Source of the DNA: Camillea tinctor
Taxonomy: Eukaryota; Ascomycota; Sordariomycetes; Xylariales; Xylariaceae
Direction: 5' to 3'
Assembly (NCBI GenBank): GCA_022578605.1
Contig: MU394097.1
Coordinates: 186,001 to 250,000 of the forward strand
Length of the DNA: 64,000 nt
The position numbers and the translations under genes were made by a program. The notes under the pieces were generated by a model, which did not search any database, had not been told where the DNA came from, and saw only the letters and a program-made list of their open reading frames with translations. Of the stretch, positions 23,497 to 36,900 are shown piece after piece (the stretch's first letter is position 1; every line of letters begins with the position of its first letter).

Positions 23497-26400
23497 GGTT
23501 TTATTATAGTGTACGTAAGAATTAAATATTAATATGGTTTTGTTTTTGTGGGTATAGTAGTCTCAATGTCAATATAGTGAGTGAATAAACAACCTAACCT
23601 AGGTTAATTACTTCAAGTATTTGGAGTATGATGTTTAGAGTACGGAGTATGTCCAGGTGTAAGTTTGGAGTTTGGAGTTTAAGCTCGTTAGTTGGCGCTG
23701 TAGGTGACGCTACTGGAGAAAAAAAAGTTCGTTCCACGCCAATTGAACCTGCCAATTGAATCTTTTGACCCCACTTTGAACGCGCTAGAGACGCGTAAAG
23801 GGCTTTTTTTATGGGGCATAAGAAGAAGCTCAGTTGGCTTGGCTTGGGTTTATAGTACCTACATACGGACTAGGTCTAGAACCTTACAAACACTCTTATC
23901 TCCTTATCTCTTTTTTTAACCCACTCCCCCATCCCTTCTATAGTAATAGGTAGTAGGTAGTACTTAGTAGTTACCTAAGTTCCCTATCCAAGCCAGATAA
24001 CTTACAACTCTTAGGGAGGTCATCATATCTATAGATACCTATATATCTACAACATCGTTGTCTGTTGATGGTGAAGTCCTACTTATGCAGCATACAAAAG
24101 TCCGAAATTTTCAAAGGAGGGAGAGAGAAAGGACAAATTCATCCCTAGGCTCACACTTATTTATACTTGAACGTAGGAATTCATCACAGCTTTATTTAAT
24201 ACATTTCGTCCCATTCTCCATACAGAAGACCAATGCATGAGCATTCCTCCCCAGACAAAGATAACCCACACAGATCACCAGATAAATCCATCTTATTTGA
24301 TAATATTCAGCCAGGGCGACACATTGCTGCCCTTGCCGACACATATCCGCATCCACACACACACACCCGCATTTTAACCACATGCCACTTACACAAACTC
24401 AACCCCCGTCCCGGTCCCGGCAAGTATACATGCTCGCCAGGATCACATGTTCACCGGGAACTAAGAGAAAAGCTATTTACTATTCCTAGATTATCGGGGA
24501 TTGTTTAGTGTATACGGGGTTTGGTTCCCTTGCTCCCTTGCTCCCTTGCTGCCGTTGTCGTTCGCACGTGGAGTGTATAGTCAAGTAAACCTTCTACCTG
24601 GACCAAGACAGGGAGGTGCGGGATATGCAGCGACAGTAGCAATAGCAGCAAGCCACAGCCGGCTCCCTGGTCGATTCTGCATCGCGCCGCGTTTCACGGC
24701 ACTTTATTAACGCCGCCGACGACAAGCCACCTGTTGGCATGTAGTCCGTATCCCCGAGTCCCCATATGCAAGTTGGCCTGCGTATGTGCGAGTATATGCG
24801 CGCTCGGGTAGCAGAGGAACGTATGCCAGCTAGCCGGGAGAATACCGAACAAGCCCCTTAGCTATTCGTCTTTGACTCATCATCGGCCCAGGTCAGGCCA
24901 GGCCAGGTCGTCTGGTTGGTTAGTTGTAGTTGATAAAGCAGTGGGTGTGGGCCGTATATCGTCGCTTTAAGCCATCCATCTACCGAATCTGCAACTCGGG
25001 ACACACGCACACAAATAACGGGGCCCGGGAGGTGGGAGGAAAAAACAAAACAGCAACTCAACCTGCGTAACACGTTTACGTATACAACACGGATAGGTGG
25101 ATATTCCCGAGGTCCTTCTTCTTTTCGTCACATGGTCACACGGTATCGTGTCGTGTCATGTCTCCTAACATCACCGAGATTGGTCTGGGCTTCAAAGAGG
25201 GCCAGACGTCGAGATTACCCAAATATCGGATGAGAGGAAGATGAAAAGGGGAGCAGGGGAAAGCAGGTTCCTGGCCTGTAAACATCCGTATCACCAAGCA
25301 TGTCAGAGCACTTCTCAATGCATGCATGTGCTGAGAAGGACTATTACCTAATTATCACAGCGCTGGGAGAGGCCAAAGAGGTACAGTTTATGAGATGCTT
25401 CATCATATTTGCTTGAACTCTATCTGCGGTACAGCTGTGCTATAATATCACCAGCCGCTGGTTTTACCCACAGCCTATAGGGCCCGGTGAGAGCGGGAAT
25501 TCCCGTTCAATATCCATCTCATTATCATGCATCCCTCCAATTTCCTTCCCATATGCAGAAAACCCTCCTTTCCTTCTACCATCTAACTCGGCCCAATCCG
25601 TTAATCCTATGCGATCTGTGGGGGTTTAGCTATTCCAAGCCCCTGTCATCATCTACCGTATATCCCGGCCGTGTTCTTCCCAACCTGGTAGCTGGGTTCT
25701 GTGAAAAAATGGAGCATTCCTACCATCTCCAAGGGTAAAAGGGGGTATCTAACAAGAAGAAGTCCTCCGAAAATGCCAGTGATATCAATGCATGTGTTTG
25801 TATAATGTGGATGCTCATCTCATCGTGTCTGCAAAGATGGCACCGTTTAACAAGGGCGAAGGGAGAAGTAGGGGTCGAGTAGTATGTTAAATAAAGAAAA
25901 TTCGAATCAGAGAAGACCTGCCTGCCTAGGAATGCGGAAGGGGCCTGTGTCGCTACTACAAGGGATAACAAAAAAAAAGAACAGAACTAACAAAAAGAGA
26001 GAGAGAAGATAGTCAGACGAGAGTAAAAAAAAACAAAAGACCAATGATGGGGTATATCCTCCGAAAAACCGTTGTTCACAAAATTCCAACGATCGTACCA
26101 CGAACTCCACAAAAACACAAGGGAAGAATCTGATGAACCAGAAAAAGCAAAATAATCAAAAATGACCGATTGGCATAAGAGAGGGGATATGTGACAGGAT
26201 CGTTCCCGCTCCCTCATTCCCCACCCCGGTAAGAGCTTCCAAGGCTTTCATGATTCATCATGGACAAGAAAGACGAGGGTCGAGAGAGAGAGAGAGAGAA
26301 AGGGAAGGGGTTTTTGCATGAATCAAAGAGACCGGGTTAGGTGTGGTAAGGCAGAAGGGATATAGGTAATTGGTGATAAGTATCCATATCAGGTGGGAAA

Positions 26401-27147
26401 GTAAAATAAGGTATGTTGCGTTCATCCAAGCTAATCTGGCCCGAGATCTCGAGCAGGGATCAGGGCATAAAACATAGGGTGACCTAGCCTTTAGCTGTGG
26501 TGGTTGTGCTGTGGTGTTGTTATTGTCGTTGTTGCGTGTAGTAATATGTGCTCACAACAGCCCCAAGCCACGCACAGCGCGATAGACATTCTTTAACGAG
26601 TCGGGGAGGAGGAGAGGTATGGGTATGTAGAGTAGGGGGTCATTTACTTTTTTTTGTTTTTCTGCATTTTGCCCCCTTTTCTGTTTTTGTGTTTTGTAAG
26701 GTCATTTTCTTTTGTAAGTCCTTCCCCAGTTTAATCGGTCGCAGGGAAGAAAAAAAAAAGGGAAGAAACAAAAACAACAAAAAACAAAAAGGGCGCAAGG
26801 TATCTGCCTTGATTTTCCTTTTTCGCCCATGCCCTTTGACCCTAGCCTGCAGCGATCTCGTCACGCCAGAGAACCCCTGATTTGCCGGATCACCCAGATC
26901 TGAAACAAGACGTTAATTTGTTCGTCGAATTCTTGGCCTCGGCCCCCCCCCTGGTCTCCCGCCTATAGGAGAGCTGCTGCAGCGGGGGGACCCCCATCGA
27001 AAAGACAGCGGGAAGAGCATCAAGGATTCTAGACCCAGCAACGAGAAAAGAAGATGAAAAAAAGAAAAAAGAAAAAAAGAATCATGCGGGCCCCGCAGGA
27101 TGAGTTGAAACTCGATATGCAATGCCCCCCCCTTTTTTTATTTTTGC
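23497..27147. other. 3.6-kb region without a supported gene
   Basis: Holds the Dpb4 promoter and 3' sequence of the membrane-protein gene. Only short, low-complexity open frames occur. Small repeats: GGAGTTT units near 23670, a triple CCCTTGCT unit at 24527-24550, and a GA run at 26283-26300. Confidence 0.5.
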
Positions 27148-27972
27148 TCAGCCCAGGGCCTGCCCAATGGTCGTCGTGTCGGCCCGTCTCGACGGGGGCG
27201 GTGACAGCCCCGTGAACGTATCCACGTCGCCGAAGGACAGCCGCGGGGGTATCGACGACGACGAGTAGATGCGCGAGTGCGTGCGGCGGGGGTACATGTC
27301 CTTGGATGCCCTGGGGCTCCCGTCGCCGGGCCCCGGCAGCCCATCGCCGAAGCTCTTGAGGCTGCTGCTGCGCGACCCTTTCGTGCGCACGTGATGCGGT
27401 GTGGATGGCGAGTTGGGCGGCGGCATCTTCTGCAGCCGCGAGGGGTACCGCTTGGGCGACGGCACGAACGGGTCGTCGCCCGGGACTGTCTCGTCTGTGA
27501 GCCCGAAGCGGGCATTGGGCGCGCGCGCGAGGACCGCGGCGTCGGGGGGTGACGGTAGGTCTAGGCTGAATTTGTGGTTGATGAAGGAGCGCGGGGAGAC
27601 GGGTTCCAGGGACGGCCGGGCGCCGGACGATTGGTACTGTATGACGCTGGGGGCCCTCCTGGAGGTCGACGTCGAGACGTTGGGCGTGTGCGTCGGCCGG
27701 GTCGTGTATCGGTCTCCTCCGGATCGTGATCCTGATCGTCCTCCTTGCTCTACGTTCTTCTCGCTGCCCGCCCGGTCCATCTTCCACGTCGCTATCTCCT
27801 CGTCGCCGATCGGGGTGATGCCTCTCCGCAGGAATGAGGCGCCGCGTTTCCGCCTCCGCACGCAGAAGCACGCTGCTGCTACTATTGCGCCTGCACCGAG
27901 GACGCTGAGCACCGTGCTGAGCGCTATCACCAGCGTGGTGTTCCCCGACGTTTCACTGTCCCTGGTCGACAT
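27148..27972 (-). CDS. Single-pass membrane protein with disordered cytoplasmic tail
   Basis: One exon, 274 residues. The ATG giving MSTRDSETSGNTT is used because the frame upstream offers only a TTG. One hydrophobic helix at about residues 12-37 (LVIALSTVLSVLGAGAIVAAACFCV) is followed at once by RRRKRG, so the short N-terminus should face outside and the long tail the cytosol. The tail is Ser/Pro/Arg-rich without a folded domain; RRGITPIGDEEIATWKMDR just after the helix looks like a conserved juxtamembrane patch. There is no separate signal peptide and no Ser/Thr-rich ectodomain as in Wsc/Mid2 sensors. Function unknown. The leader upstream (27973-29200) is long and free of other genes. Confidence 0.7.
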   Translation of the reverse strand: MSTRDSETSGNTTLVIALSTVLSVLGAGAIVAAACFCVRRRKRGASFLRRGITPIGDEEIATWKMDRAGSEKNVEQGGRSGSRSGGDRYTTRPTHTPNVSTSTSRRAPSVIQYQSSGARPSLEPVSPRSFINHKFSLDLPSPPDAAVLARAPNARFGLTDETVPGDDPFVPSPKRYPSRLQKMPPPNSPSTPHHVRTKGSRSSSLKSFGDGLPGPGDGSPRASKDMYPRRTHSRIYSSSSIPPRLSFGDVDTFTGLSPPPSRRADTTTIGQALG

Positions 27973-30390
27973 GTTTTTTTTTCTTTGCTCGTTCTTCAAT
28001 TCTGGATGGGAGACGTAAAGGTGGAAGGAGTTTTGTTAGTAGTAATAAACGAAAAAAAAAGTGTTAGAGGTCCCACACTGCAAAAGTGAGAATCGCAGTC
28101 ACGGGACGTGGTTATGAAAGAGAATGTCGACAGTAACGGTGGCGAAAGCAACAAGCGGCGTAATGTGCTCGTTAGGGGGTTAGGAATGAGTAGAGAATGA
28201 ATCTCGTCTCAGCAGATGTTATCATGAGGAAGTCGTGATCTGCCGTAAGCTCGAGTGTTGGTGGTGCTGCCAGGAGTTGTAGCATGAGCCTGGTCTCCGT
28301 GATGATGGATGTTGGTGAGACTGGGGTAAATAAAAAGAACGAAGTGCTCCAACTGCGCCTGTTTGGATAGCAAAGGAATCGGGATCAGGGAAGCGTCTCC
28401 GCTATGATGCCTCTGTTGGTTAAGGTTTAAAAGACGTCTGGGCTGCTCTTTGTCCTCTTTGAGGCCCTCCCCAAAAAGAATAAGCAGAAGCGTAAGTCTC
28501 CTTCCCGTTGACTTGAGGAAAGGGTCAGAAACGCACTAGACAACACCGAGAATTAGTATGTTAGGTTCGGTCTTATGATGATGTTAAACTCTCTTATTTC
28601 CCTCATAGCCCGCATCCCCAAGCCATCAACGCCAGGCCGTGGGGATTCGGCGAACAAGTTGGGTATCTCGACTTTCTTTGGGCTTAGCCTCTTTATTGTG
28701 ATCCTTCCAGGCCCTCAGCTGCGTATAGCGGCGTGGAGCTAGTCAATCGACTAAGAGCATCGTTGTCATTGAAGGGCTGCATCGCCTGAGGTCGAGGGGT
28801 TGTTGCATGCCTCCTCATCTTGCAATTGGCCCAAAGCGCCACAGTAAACTCCCAACATTGTCAAGGCTGACCGAATCCTTCTACCCATTGATGATCCCTG
28901 GATATTGTGCGCTCACACATCTCATGCAGGAAGAGAGGCAGAGAGGGAAACTAGGCACTAGAGAGTGTAGGATAAGAAAATAGTACTCGAAATAACTTAC
29001 AGCCCGGGCTTTTTCGAAAAACCAAGTTGGTTAATAAGTAACTGGCTTAGTATCGGCGACAGCGTGGAGACCGTCGACTATGCAAGATGGGAGGCGAAAA
29101 CGAGTGACTGGAAATAAGATTTCTTTTCTTCTTCTTCTTTTTCTTCTCTTCTATTTCGCCGATCCGGGAAGAGCATGAGCTCTGGAAGGGCTATGTGAGA
29201 GTATAAAATAAAAAAAGAACAGGTCGAATGTTAATGGAACCTCCCAGCAGATATAAGCTGTTGGCTAAAGAAATCTGGGGAGGGGCCGGATCTTGATAGT
29301 CCCGCTTTGTGAAGGCATCGGCCAGGCTGTGTGAGGAGAACCCAAGACCCTGCTGCAGGATATAAGCAGCAGATAGAAGATAAATATGTGCGTAATTGCG
29401 TAAGTGTATGTGCGTAGTAGTGTGTGAGTGTGAAGTTGGCCTGGCGGGGGTTGCTTGCAGGATGCAGCTGTATATACTCTGGAGTGCAAGTTACCTCTAC
29501 TACCTAGTGTAGTCCGTGTAAGTGCGCCTCTCCGGTTTTTTCTTTCTCTCTTTCTCCACAAAACGGGTGCGTGGACAACTGAGCACGGGGTAATAAAGTA
29601 AATTACGGGAGATCAGAAGAAATAATAATAGAAATAAAATAAGATAAAACAGTAGGAGAGCTTCAAGCTACTTCACAGGGTCACGTAAAGAAGGGCTATC
29701 GTGTTGCTAATAAGGATTTCTTTCGATTAACTAGGTAGCTCCCTCCATTCACCTCACCTGGCTTGGCTTGGTTGATAGGTTGCAGCAACTAGGTGCGGTC
29801 TCGACGGACGGGCGATCGCTGCCGTGTATCGGACTTGGACTAACAAGAGCAGCAACTACCTGCTGCGTAACTAAGACCAGGGGTTCACGAACGAAGTGGA
29901 TGGTGGGCTCTCGGATGATGGAGTGTGCCTGGCAGGGTCGCATCCTTGGGTCCAGCCCCCCATGTCTCTTCGTTTCCCTCGTGGAGCATGGGGTATAAGG
30001 GTGTAGGGTCACAGTGTGTCCCATTCCAAAGCCTCTCTCCCCTCCCTAACCCCCATCTCAATTAAGTCCAAGGGAACAAGAAACAAAACTTAGGCTAAGC
30101 GAGGTGAAATATCACTGTGCTCCCCATACGGTGTTCCACGTCTAAATTGCACATATTGGTGGTGATAGTGGTGGTGTGTGTGGATGTGTACACTATATAC
30201 TAGAGAAGTTGGTAACGAAAGATTACTGAGTGACAGCTCAAGAAGCTCGGACCGAGCCATTCAATGGACTCATCACAGACAGGTCTCAGGAACAAGGGCT
30301 GTGAGGTGCCATGTGTTCGGCGGCCCTGGTGAGACTTGCTGCTAAGTTCCAAAGGGCTTTTGCCTTCTGCTTCGGGATTAGAATGTCGAC
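27973..30390. other. Upstream region of the membrane-protein gene
   Basis: No supported gene. Pyrimidine tracts (29118-29160) and short frames only. Confidence 0.5.
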
Positions 30391-30392
30391 TA

Positions 30393-30692
30393 CGGAGAAT
30401 CCTAGCAAAAGAACCTGCCTGCCAAGACTTTTGTCAATTCTTAGCAGGGACTAGGTACACCTGTCAATCAGCTGCCTGCAGCTGTAGATAATTTACTCGC
30501 TATAATTTTTAGTGCTTATAGTGGGCATTAGCTATCATAAACAAAAATATTTAGCGTATAATTATTTAATTATAGTGCTATTAACAATGGCTTCATTTTG
30601 AGCCATTATACACCTGCTGATCAGCTGTCCAGCAGCTGTTCGAAACAATGCCAAGACTCTTGGCAGGCAGGTTCTTCTGCTAGGATTCTCCG
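30393..30692. mobile_element. 300-bp MITE with 41-bp terminal inverted repeats, TA target duplication
   Basis: Left terminus 30393-30433 begins CGGAGAATCCTAGCA; the right terminus 30652-30692 is its reverse complement with 3 mismatches in 41. TA dinucleotides flank both ends (30391-30392, 30693-30694), as for Tc1/mariner-superfamily insertion. The interior is AT-rich and noncoding, with two similar 31-bp direct blocks starting TACACCTG (30456 and 30609) that end in CAGCTGT. Too short to encode a transposase, so it depends on one elsewhere. Confidence 0.85.
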
Positions 30693-30694
30693 TA

Positions 30695-33508
30695 TAGGGC
30701 ATCAATTTAAATCAGGTACGGGAAGGATAAATATGTAGAATGTCACTGACGAATTAGCATCACGAAGCCGACCATCGTTCTCCTCATGAGCGGGGTGGAC
30801 GATGTAGGGAATTAATAACGCCAGGAACGGAGCTATTCTAATGGAGGGCTATAGAGGGGTACGAGCGAATAACAGCTCGGCGTTGCCCTTTTTGCAGCAA
30901 CCTCTCTAGGCCGAAACATGGCCTGGCAGACAGACCACATGCACTTGCATGTCAGACGGAGCACCTCATTTGCTCATCAGCTCTCGTAACGTGCAAGAAA
31001 CGTGCATTGTGTAGATCATATCCTCGCCATGGCGTTTCTTGTCCTCCTCCACTCCAGCCACTTACACGCAGCACAGGAAGACAAGCTGCGGACTATCTCG
31101 TCCTAGCGGCATGCAACCACTCTACCTATAAGTGGGTGATAAGGAGATTCACACCACGCCAACGAAACCCGCCCAGATATCGCCGACGAAGAGCGATTTG
31201 CGATCGTGTGTGTGAGAGTGTACGGATCATAGATAATTTCTACCTACATGTATACGCTCGATACTACACTTGGTCTAAGTGGCGGACGAGAATCTAGATG
31301 GCGATCTAGATATGTAACCTACAAAACACCTGGCTTAACCTAAAGGTGACATATTGACTTTTACGACATTAGTTTACTGTGAATGAATGATCACCATATA
31401 CTAGTGTAGGCAACGACATACCAACTTTCCACCTAGCCAAGCTTAGTATACCAATACGCTGCCCTTGCTAGGAGGATACTTGCGGACGCCACATGAATCT
31501 TGTTGGTTCTGAGAGTGAGACTTACATGAGGAAAAACAGACCTATCCAAGAACGTTTATCTTGCCCGGGGTCGGTACAAGCCCCTTTCAAATGTCCTTTT
31601 TCATCACTCGAGTTTTCTTGTTACAAGAAGCAAAGAAACCAAGCCGCCAAGTTATAAGTTCTCTTCTCACCGCAGATGGATTCGGACGCGGAGAACAAAG
31701 CAGCACACACGCGCGTCGCCACCCCGGCCGAGATCCATTCTCCGACCCGTAAAAAGCGGCACATTCGCCACAAATTCCCATGGGGGTTATGTATAGGGTA
31801 GTTTGATGATGGTCAGCAATTTTTTTTTTGGCCCTAGTGCCTCACATATATGTGCGTAAGTCGTGTACGGGCGTGATTGGTCTATCGTCTTGTTCCTTCA
31901 GCCCTTTTTTCTAGAAAACCAGCTTCTTCCCCTCCTTCTCGAAACAACGCTCTGATCGGTGCGTAAGTATTGTACGTATAAGAAATACATAAAGCGCTCA
32001 TCGGTAACTCGGTCGCCCGGCGCACACATGAAGAAAAAAAAGAAATTCAGCATTCAGCTCCTTCATGACGTTAAGCGGTGAGCGAAACACCAATCACGGA
32101 GTTTTATCCCCGTGTTATCTACAGAATAAGTATGCCTATACAACTAAAATATGGCTTTGATCATCAAGTTCTTGATGTCCGTCTTTGATCAACGTTAGAT
32201 CAACTTATAGGTCATAGTTCGCGAATCTGATGGCATCAGAGATGCAGGAGAGGATGGATACGATGGTGTAACTATCTGCGCAGGATCAATGTTTTGCTGC
32301 AAGTTAGTGGTGTTGTTAACAAGCAATTTCTAAATATCGAAAGAACAAGAGTAGATCGTTCAATAACATAAGTGTAGGTCAGTAGGTAACAGACGTCACG
32401 CACAAGGGGGGCTGTTACTCGAGTAGGTAACCCATAGCCTACCTATACGATACGTCTTCTTCAATAATCCAAGCCCTGCGTATTCCGCGTATTCAATCAA
32501 TGAAGAAGCAGGTCTGGTGGTTTTTTTTTTTTTTTTTTTTGCGACTTACAAGCACAAGACACAACCCGCCCAGCGCCCGCGTGAACGCTTGTCATTCCAA
32601 ATACATACATAGCTCTGCCCATCTCTGGGTGAAATACTACTCTAAACGACGCGACATTCGAGCTAATGTAAGTCAGGGTTGCAGCGTACCAAAGTCTCAA
32701 CTTCTCGAGAGAACGAAATTAAACTTGCGTTTACGGCCGATCACGCCGTCTGTGCTAAACCAGTGCCTTCGATAAAGATCTATATTTCCTATGTCTGCGT
32801 GTGTGGCGTGTGAGTATGTGGATGTGCGTAGGTTAAGTGAATGTGTGTGTTTATTGCGTAGTCAAGTGGGCAACGAAACATCGAAGAGGCTTTTGGGTCA
32901 GCAGCATGAAACACCCACACCCACTTCCAATCTATCTCGGAGGTTTTTTTCTTTGGTCCTGTCGCAGCCTTTCGCTCATCCTCATTCTGACTGGCTGGCT
33001 GACTGAACTCGAGGCTTATGTTATCCGCGATACCAATTTGTAGGGTAGATAATCCCACTTAGTGTAATTCCTCAAACAGGTCTTCGTCTCAGTGCTCGCC
33101 ACTGCTTATCCACACACTTGCCCACACGCACACATCTAGTACACACACACTTACGATAATGTCCTAGGCTTTGGAAAGTTGCAAAGACGTCACCACACCA
33201 TTAAAAGTGTGATATTAATTCTCCTTGTCGGGAGAACAGGTTTCCTGGTTCATCAAGGTTAATGGATCTTAGACAGACCCTATCCGGTGTAAGTCTTGAT
33301 TCCATCAGCCTTGTTTTATTCACCTTTGTCATCCCTTGATAGATATAGACCTGGCATATCGGTCCCCCTTATCCATGTAGGCATACTACTCTCGATTCAA
33401 GCTTATTTCACTCATCGCTAGCCGGTTGCGCCCGCCGAGACATACGAGGTAGCATCTCTAACGGCTAGCTAGTGCATCAGTAATCATGGGAATACCTAAT
33501 TGAATATG
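30695..33508. other. Gene-free region, right of the MITE
   Basis: No supported gene or RNA. A T20 run is at 32521-32540. The open frames are short and unlike any family I know. Confidence 0.5.
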
Positions 33509-33904
33509 TTAGTGTAAATGAGTGTGCTGAGCTTCTGCACCCCTCCTACTCCCTAGCTCACGAAGCCAAGAAGATAGGCCAGGTATTGTCGAGGCTAAAC
33601 CTTCTAGAGTTCCATATCCCCGTCCTGTTAAGACACCCGCTGCTACCCATAGATCTGGGGCCGTTGCGAGACGGGCAAATCTCCGAGCCTCCTGATAAAC
33701 GACTTTCCCGCCCCGTGCAAGTCTCTCTTGTTCTGGATTTCCAGTGCACGGGTAGTAGAGAGAGTATGGAGAACGGTAGTTCGCGATGGCCCACTTCCTA
33801 TGTATGTCATGCCTTATCCGTCTGCGATCGTTACAACCCGCAAGCTTCCTGAGCTCTACGTAGCATAGCGACAAAGACAGATAGCGTAGTCGCAGCGGCC
33901 ACAT
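33509..33904. other. GC-rich island with overlapping open frames on both strands
   Basis: Minus-strand frame of 131 codons (33904-33509) and plus-strand frame of 88 codons (33586-33852) overlap in a patch richer in GC than its surroundings. The minus frame contains ARRFARLATAPDLWVAAGVL. I recognise neither and see no splice context. It could be a relic of a gene or transferred organellar DNA; I do not call a gene. Confidence 0.25.
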
Positions 33905-36900
33905 GACACAATAACAAAACCAGTTCAGCGGGCGGTTAATAAATTAGCTCAAATAGGATCTCGTCTTTTTCCCTATCATGGCTCTTATCACGTACATGAT
34001 CCAGGGGTTCGGAGCTATACCTCCAGAGTATATTGAGGACAGCCATCCATCCACCCATCCTTCCATCCATACATTTTTGTTAACCTATATGGGCATGTTG
34101 CTTTGAAGCTCGAAACGACTCGCGCCACAGGCGCTTCCCAGATCTCGGCTATAGTCGCCTTCGGTCATAGACACCTAATATTGGCGCATATTTTCTACTA
34201 GGGGACGAGGATTAGAACCTGAAATACAAGCCATCCAGCTGCCATTCAGAGCCGCCCAAGCTCTCCCGCTTCAGCAATTACTAACTAACACACTCGTATC
34301 CCGCTTGTCAATCTGCAATGCTTTACGTATGCAGTGTGTGTTCGGACGTATAAGATGCATGCATCCGTGCAACCACAAGCTGCATGAGGTAGTAGAAGCA
34401 GTCGCGGGGTTTAGCATCCCGGCGTCAAATTGACTACCCTTTTGGGAGAAGAGCTCAAGCTATCCTGGTAATGATGACAATTTTCACTCTCTCATCAAGA
34501 TATGCCCGGTGAAGAAAAGAGATAAGAATGGTTTAACTGCAGGACGATAGCTCTGCAGAGTTGAGCTATTAAATCACGTAAGTTGCATACTCCAATGTAG
34601 AAGGACAAAGCGTTCTGCATTATGAATGTTCAGTTGGTGCCAAATATCCAACGTTGAAAAATCCGGGCAAGCCGGGATGAAGCAAACTGCTGAATATGAC
34701 TAGCTCCTCAATACAGGTGACATGGATAAGGTTAAGTCATTAGACAAGATGCTCCAACACAACACACTTAAGGTCATCAACGAGATGATCATAACAGAGC
34801 TTAAGGTGTGCGAGCTCTCAGACGGGTTCTCATCGTACCTGCAGCTTGCATATCGGGTATAGGAGCGACTATTACAAGTTGCAGAAGACAACCTCAACTC
34901 GGGGTAGTAACATACCAAGAAGTCTAGCTGATCGGCATGCATGTGAGCTAAAGCCACACAGATCCTCCTCCAGGGCTTCGGTCATCGATGGATCCGTGGG
35001 TAGTCATGTCTATAGTTAGGCTGTCTTATACCTTAGTCAAATATACACAATTGCTCTCACGACTGTCTTGAAAAGCCGCCATGTCTCAGATGATATTAAT
35101 AACGATTTTAATGTTCTGCAGATCCAGGAACCCGAGTATTCTCCATCCGAGCTGTTCAGGCTTAGTACAATACACTTACACTGCCTAGTTACCGTACATC
35201 TCTTAGACAATTAACTATCCACAGGGCGGGAAGAGACGAAACCTAGACGGTTACGCCACACCGTCGGCCTGTCTTTGCATGACAATATTTCAAGGGAGAT
35301 AGAGATATCGTCAATCAGCTCTTCCCTCACATCATGCTTAATCACAGCTTTGTATGTGTCTCATCAGGATCAAACACGCTATCGCGAATTATTGCTGATA
35401 TCTTCCCAGTTTAACTAACAAAAACGTAAGCTCGCAGGTATCGGACTAATGGGCTTTTTATCTTACTACACCACAACCTCTCGGATTCATAAACACTCCC
35501 TACCTAACTGGGCTGGCTGGGGCTGATGTCAGCGTTCACAATGCTCACACGTGATGCCAGTATGATGCATATCCCAGCTCGTCACCTTAATGACTACACC
35601 ACTAAACCAAACATATGACGGAGCGACTCCACTCCGACGATGGTTTCAACTTCTCCCGTAGTGGGTAGTTGATTACCTGCTATTGCGCCATATATGTTCA
35701 TACTAGTTGGTACCTTACCTACTGCGTTGTGAAAAGCGTAGATAAAAAAAACAGCAGGGCCGATTTTCAAGGATAACTGCTATCGACACTTACTACGCAC
35801 TTGTAAGTGGAGGTCCCGCCGCGCTTATCACGGTTATGCCCTGCGTGCGTTGCAGGCATTCCCATGCGCGAGGACTTATCCGGCACCATCGACAGATGGA
35901 TCGACGACCCCGCGAAATATACCTCGCTCTAAAAAAAAATCAGGAGGATCGGGGTCGTTGTTGCTAGTGAACTGACATGTAATCTTATCACAATGCCCAT
36001 GCTTCAACGGTTGGTGAGTGACGACTTACATATTGTAGATAGACCCTTGGTTCTGGTCAGACAACGATATGCAATCAGATTTATGAAACACAACTATCAG
36101 GCCTTGCGGCAACCTACTTCTCTAGCCTTACCTACCACTAAGTTAGTTCTCATTCAAAGGAGAACCTTGCTGCTGAGCTGTTCGACGCCTCTATCTATCC
36201 ATGTAAGGTATGCTATGTACCCACCGGGCCGCTAGTGCTAGTTCCAGGGCATCTAAGCCAAATGCAATGACCTCTGCATTAGTCGAGCTGAGACATAATA
36301 TCGTGACAACCTATCAGCTTCGCTATGCCATCGTGTGTGGTGTGTGTATGTGGCCTTCAGCCGCACCGAACAATGGGCAACGCCCAACACCATCAACTCT
36401 CCGACGCCTCTTAGCCGTGCCACACGTTCGGGAAAACGGAACCTTTCTGGGTGGGAGAAAAATGGTCTGATTGCAAAGTTGCGGCTTGCATTGGATGGTT
36501 TGACTTGAGATTCCATCGCCGGCATCAAGGTGCCTACCCTGACCTTTGGTCTAGATCGGAAAGCCAACGTGGTGGTTCTAGGTTTCCCATTTAGTCCAGG
36601 CACACCCCGTCTAGACGGGACAAGGCTCGGGATCTAGCGACGCCTCCTTTGTACAGGTTTGGGTAGGGCCCGAGAAACCCATCGTGAGAGAGCCATATAG
36701 GGACACTGCTCCTTGACCTTGGTGTGCCTCCGTTGTCATGTGGTTGTGTGTGGCTTCGCTAGGTCCGATCTGGGACGGAAATAGAACAATCTAGTTCCCT
36801 TGCTTGCGGGAGCAACTTAGCTATGGCGGAGCCTTTCCAATCTTACATCTAAAAAGACTCTGGCAGTAGGGAGGGTAAGAATAAGTCCCAACTACAACTA

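Noticed and set aside
27029..27871. 280-codon minus frame overlapping the membrane-protein gene
   Set aside because: It is a frame-shifted, Arg/Pro-rich shadow; the other frame has a clear membrane segment and conserved juxtamembrane patch.
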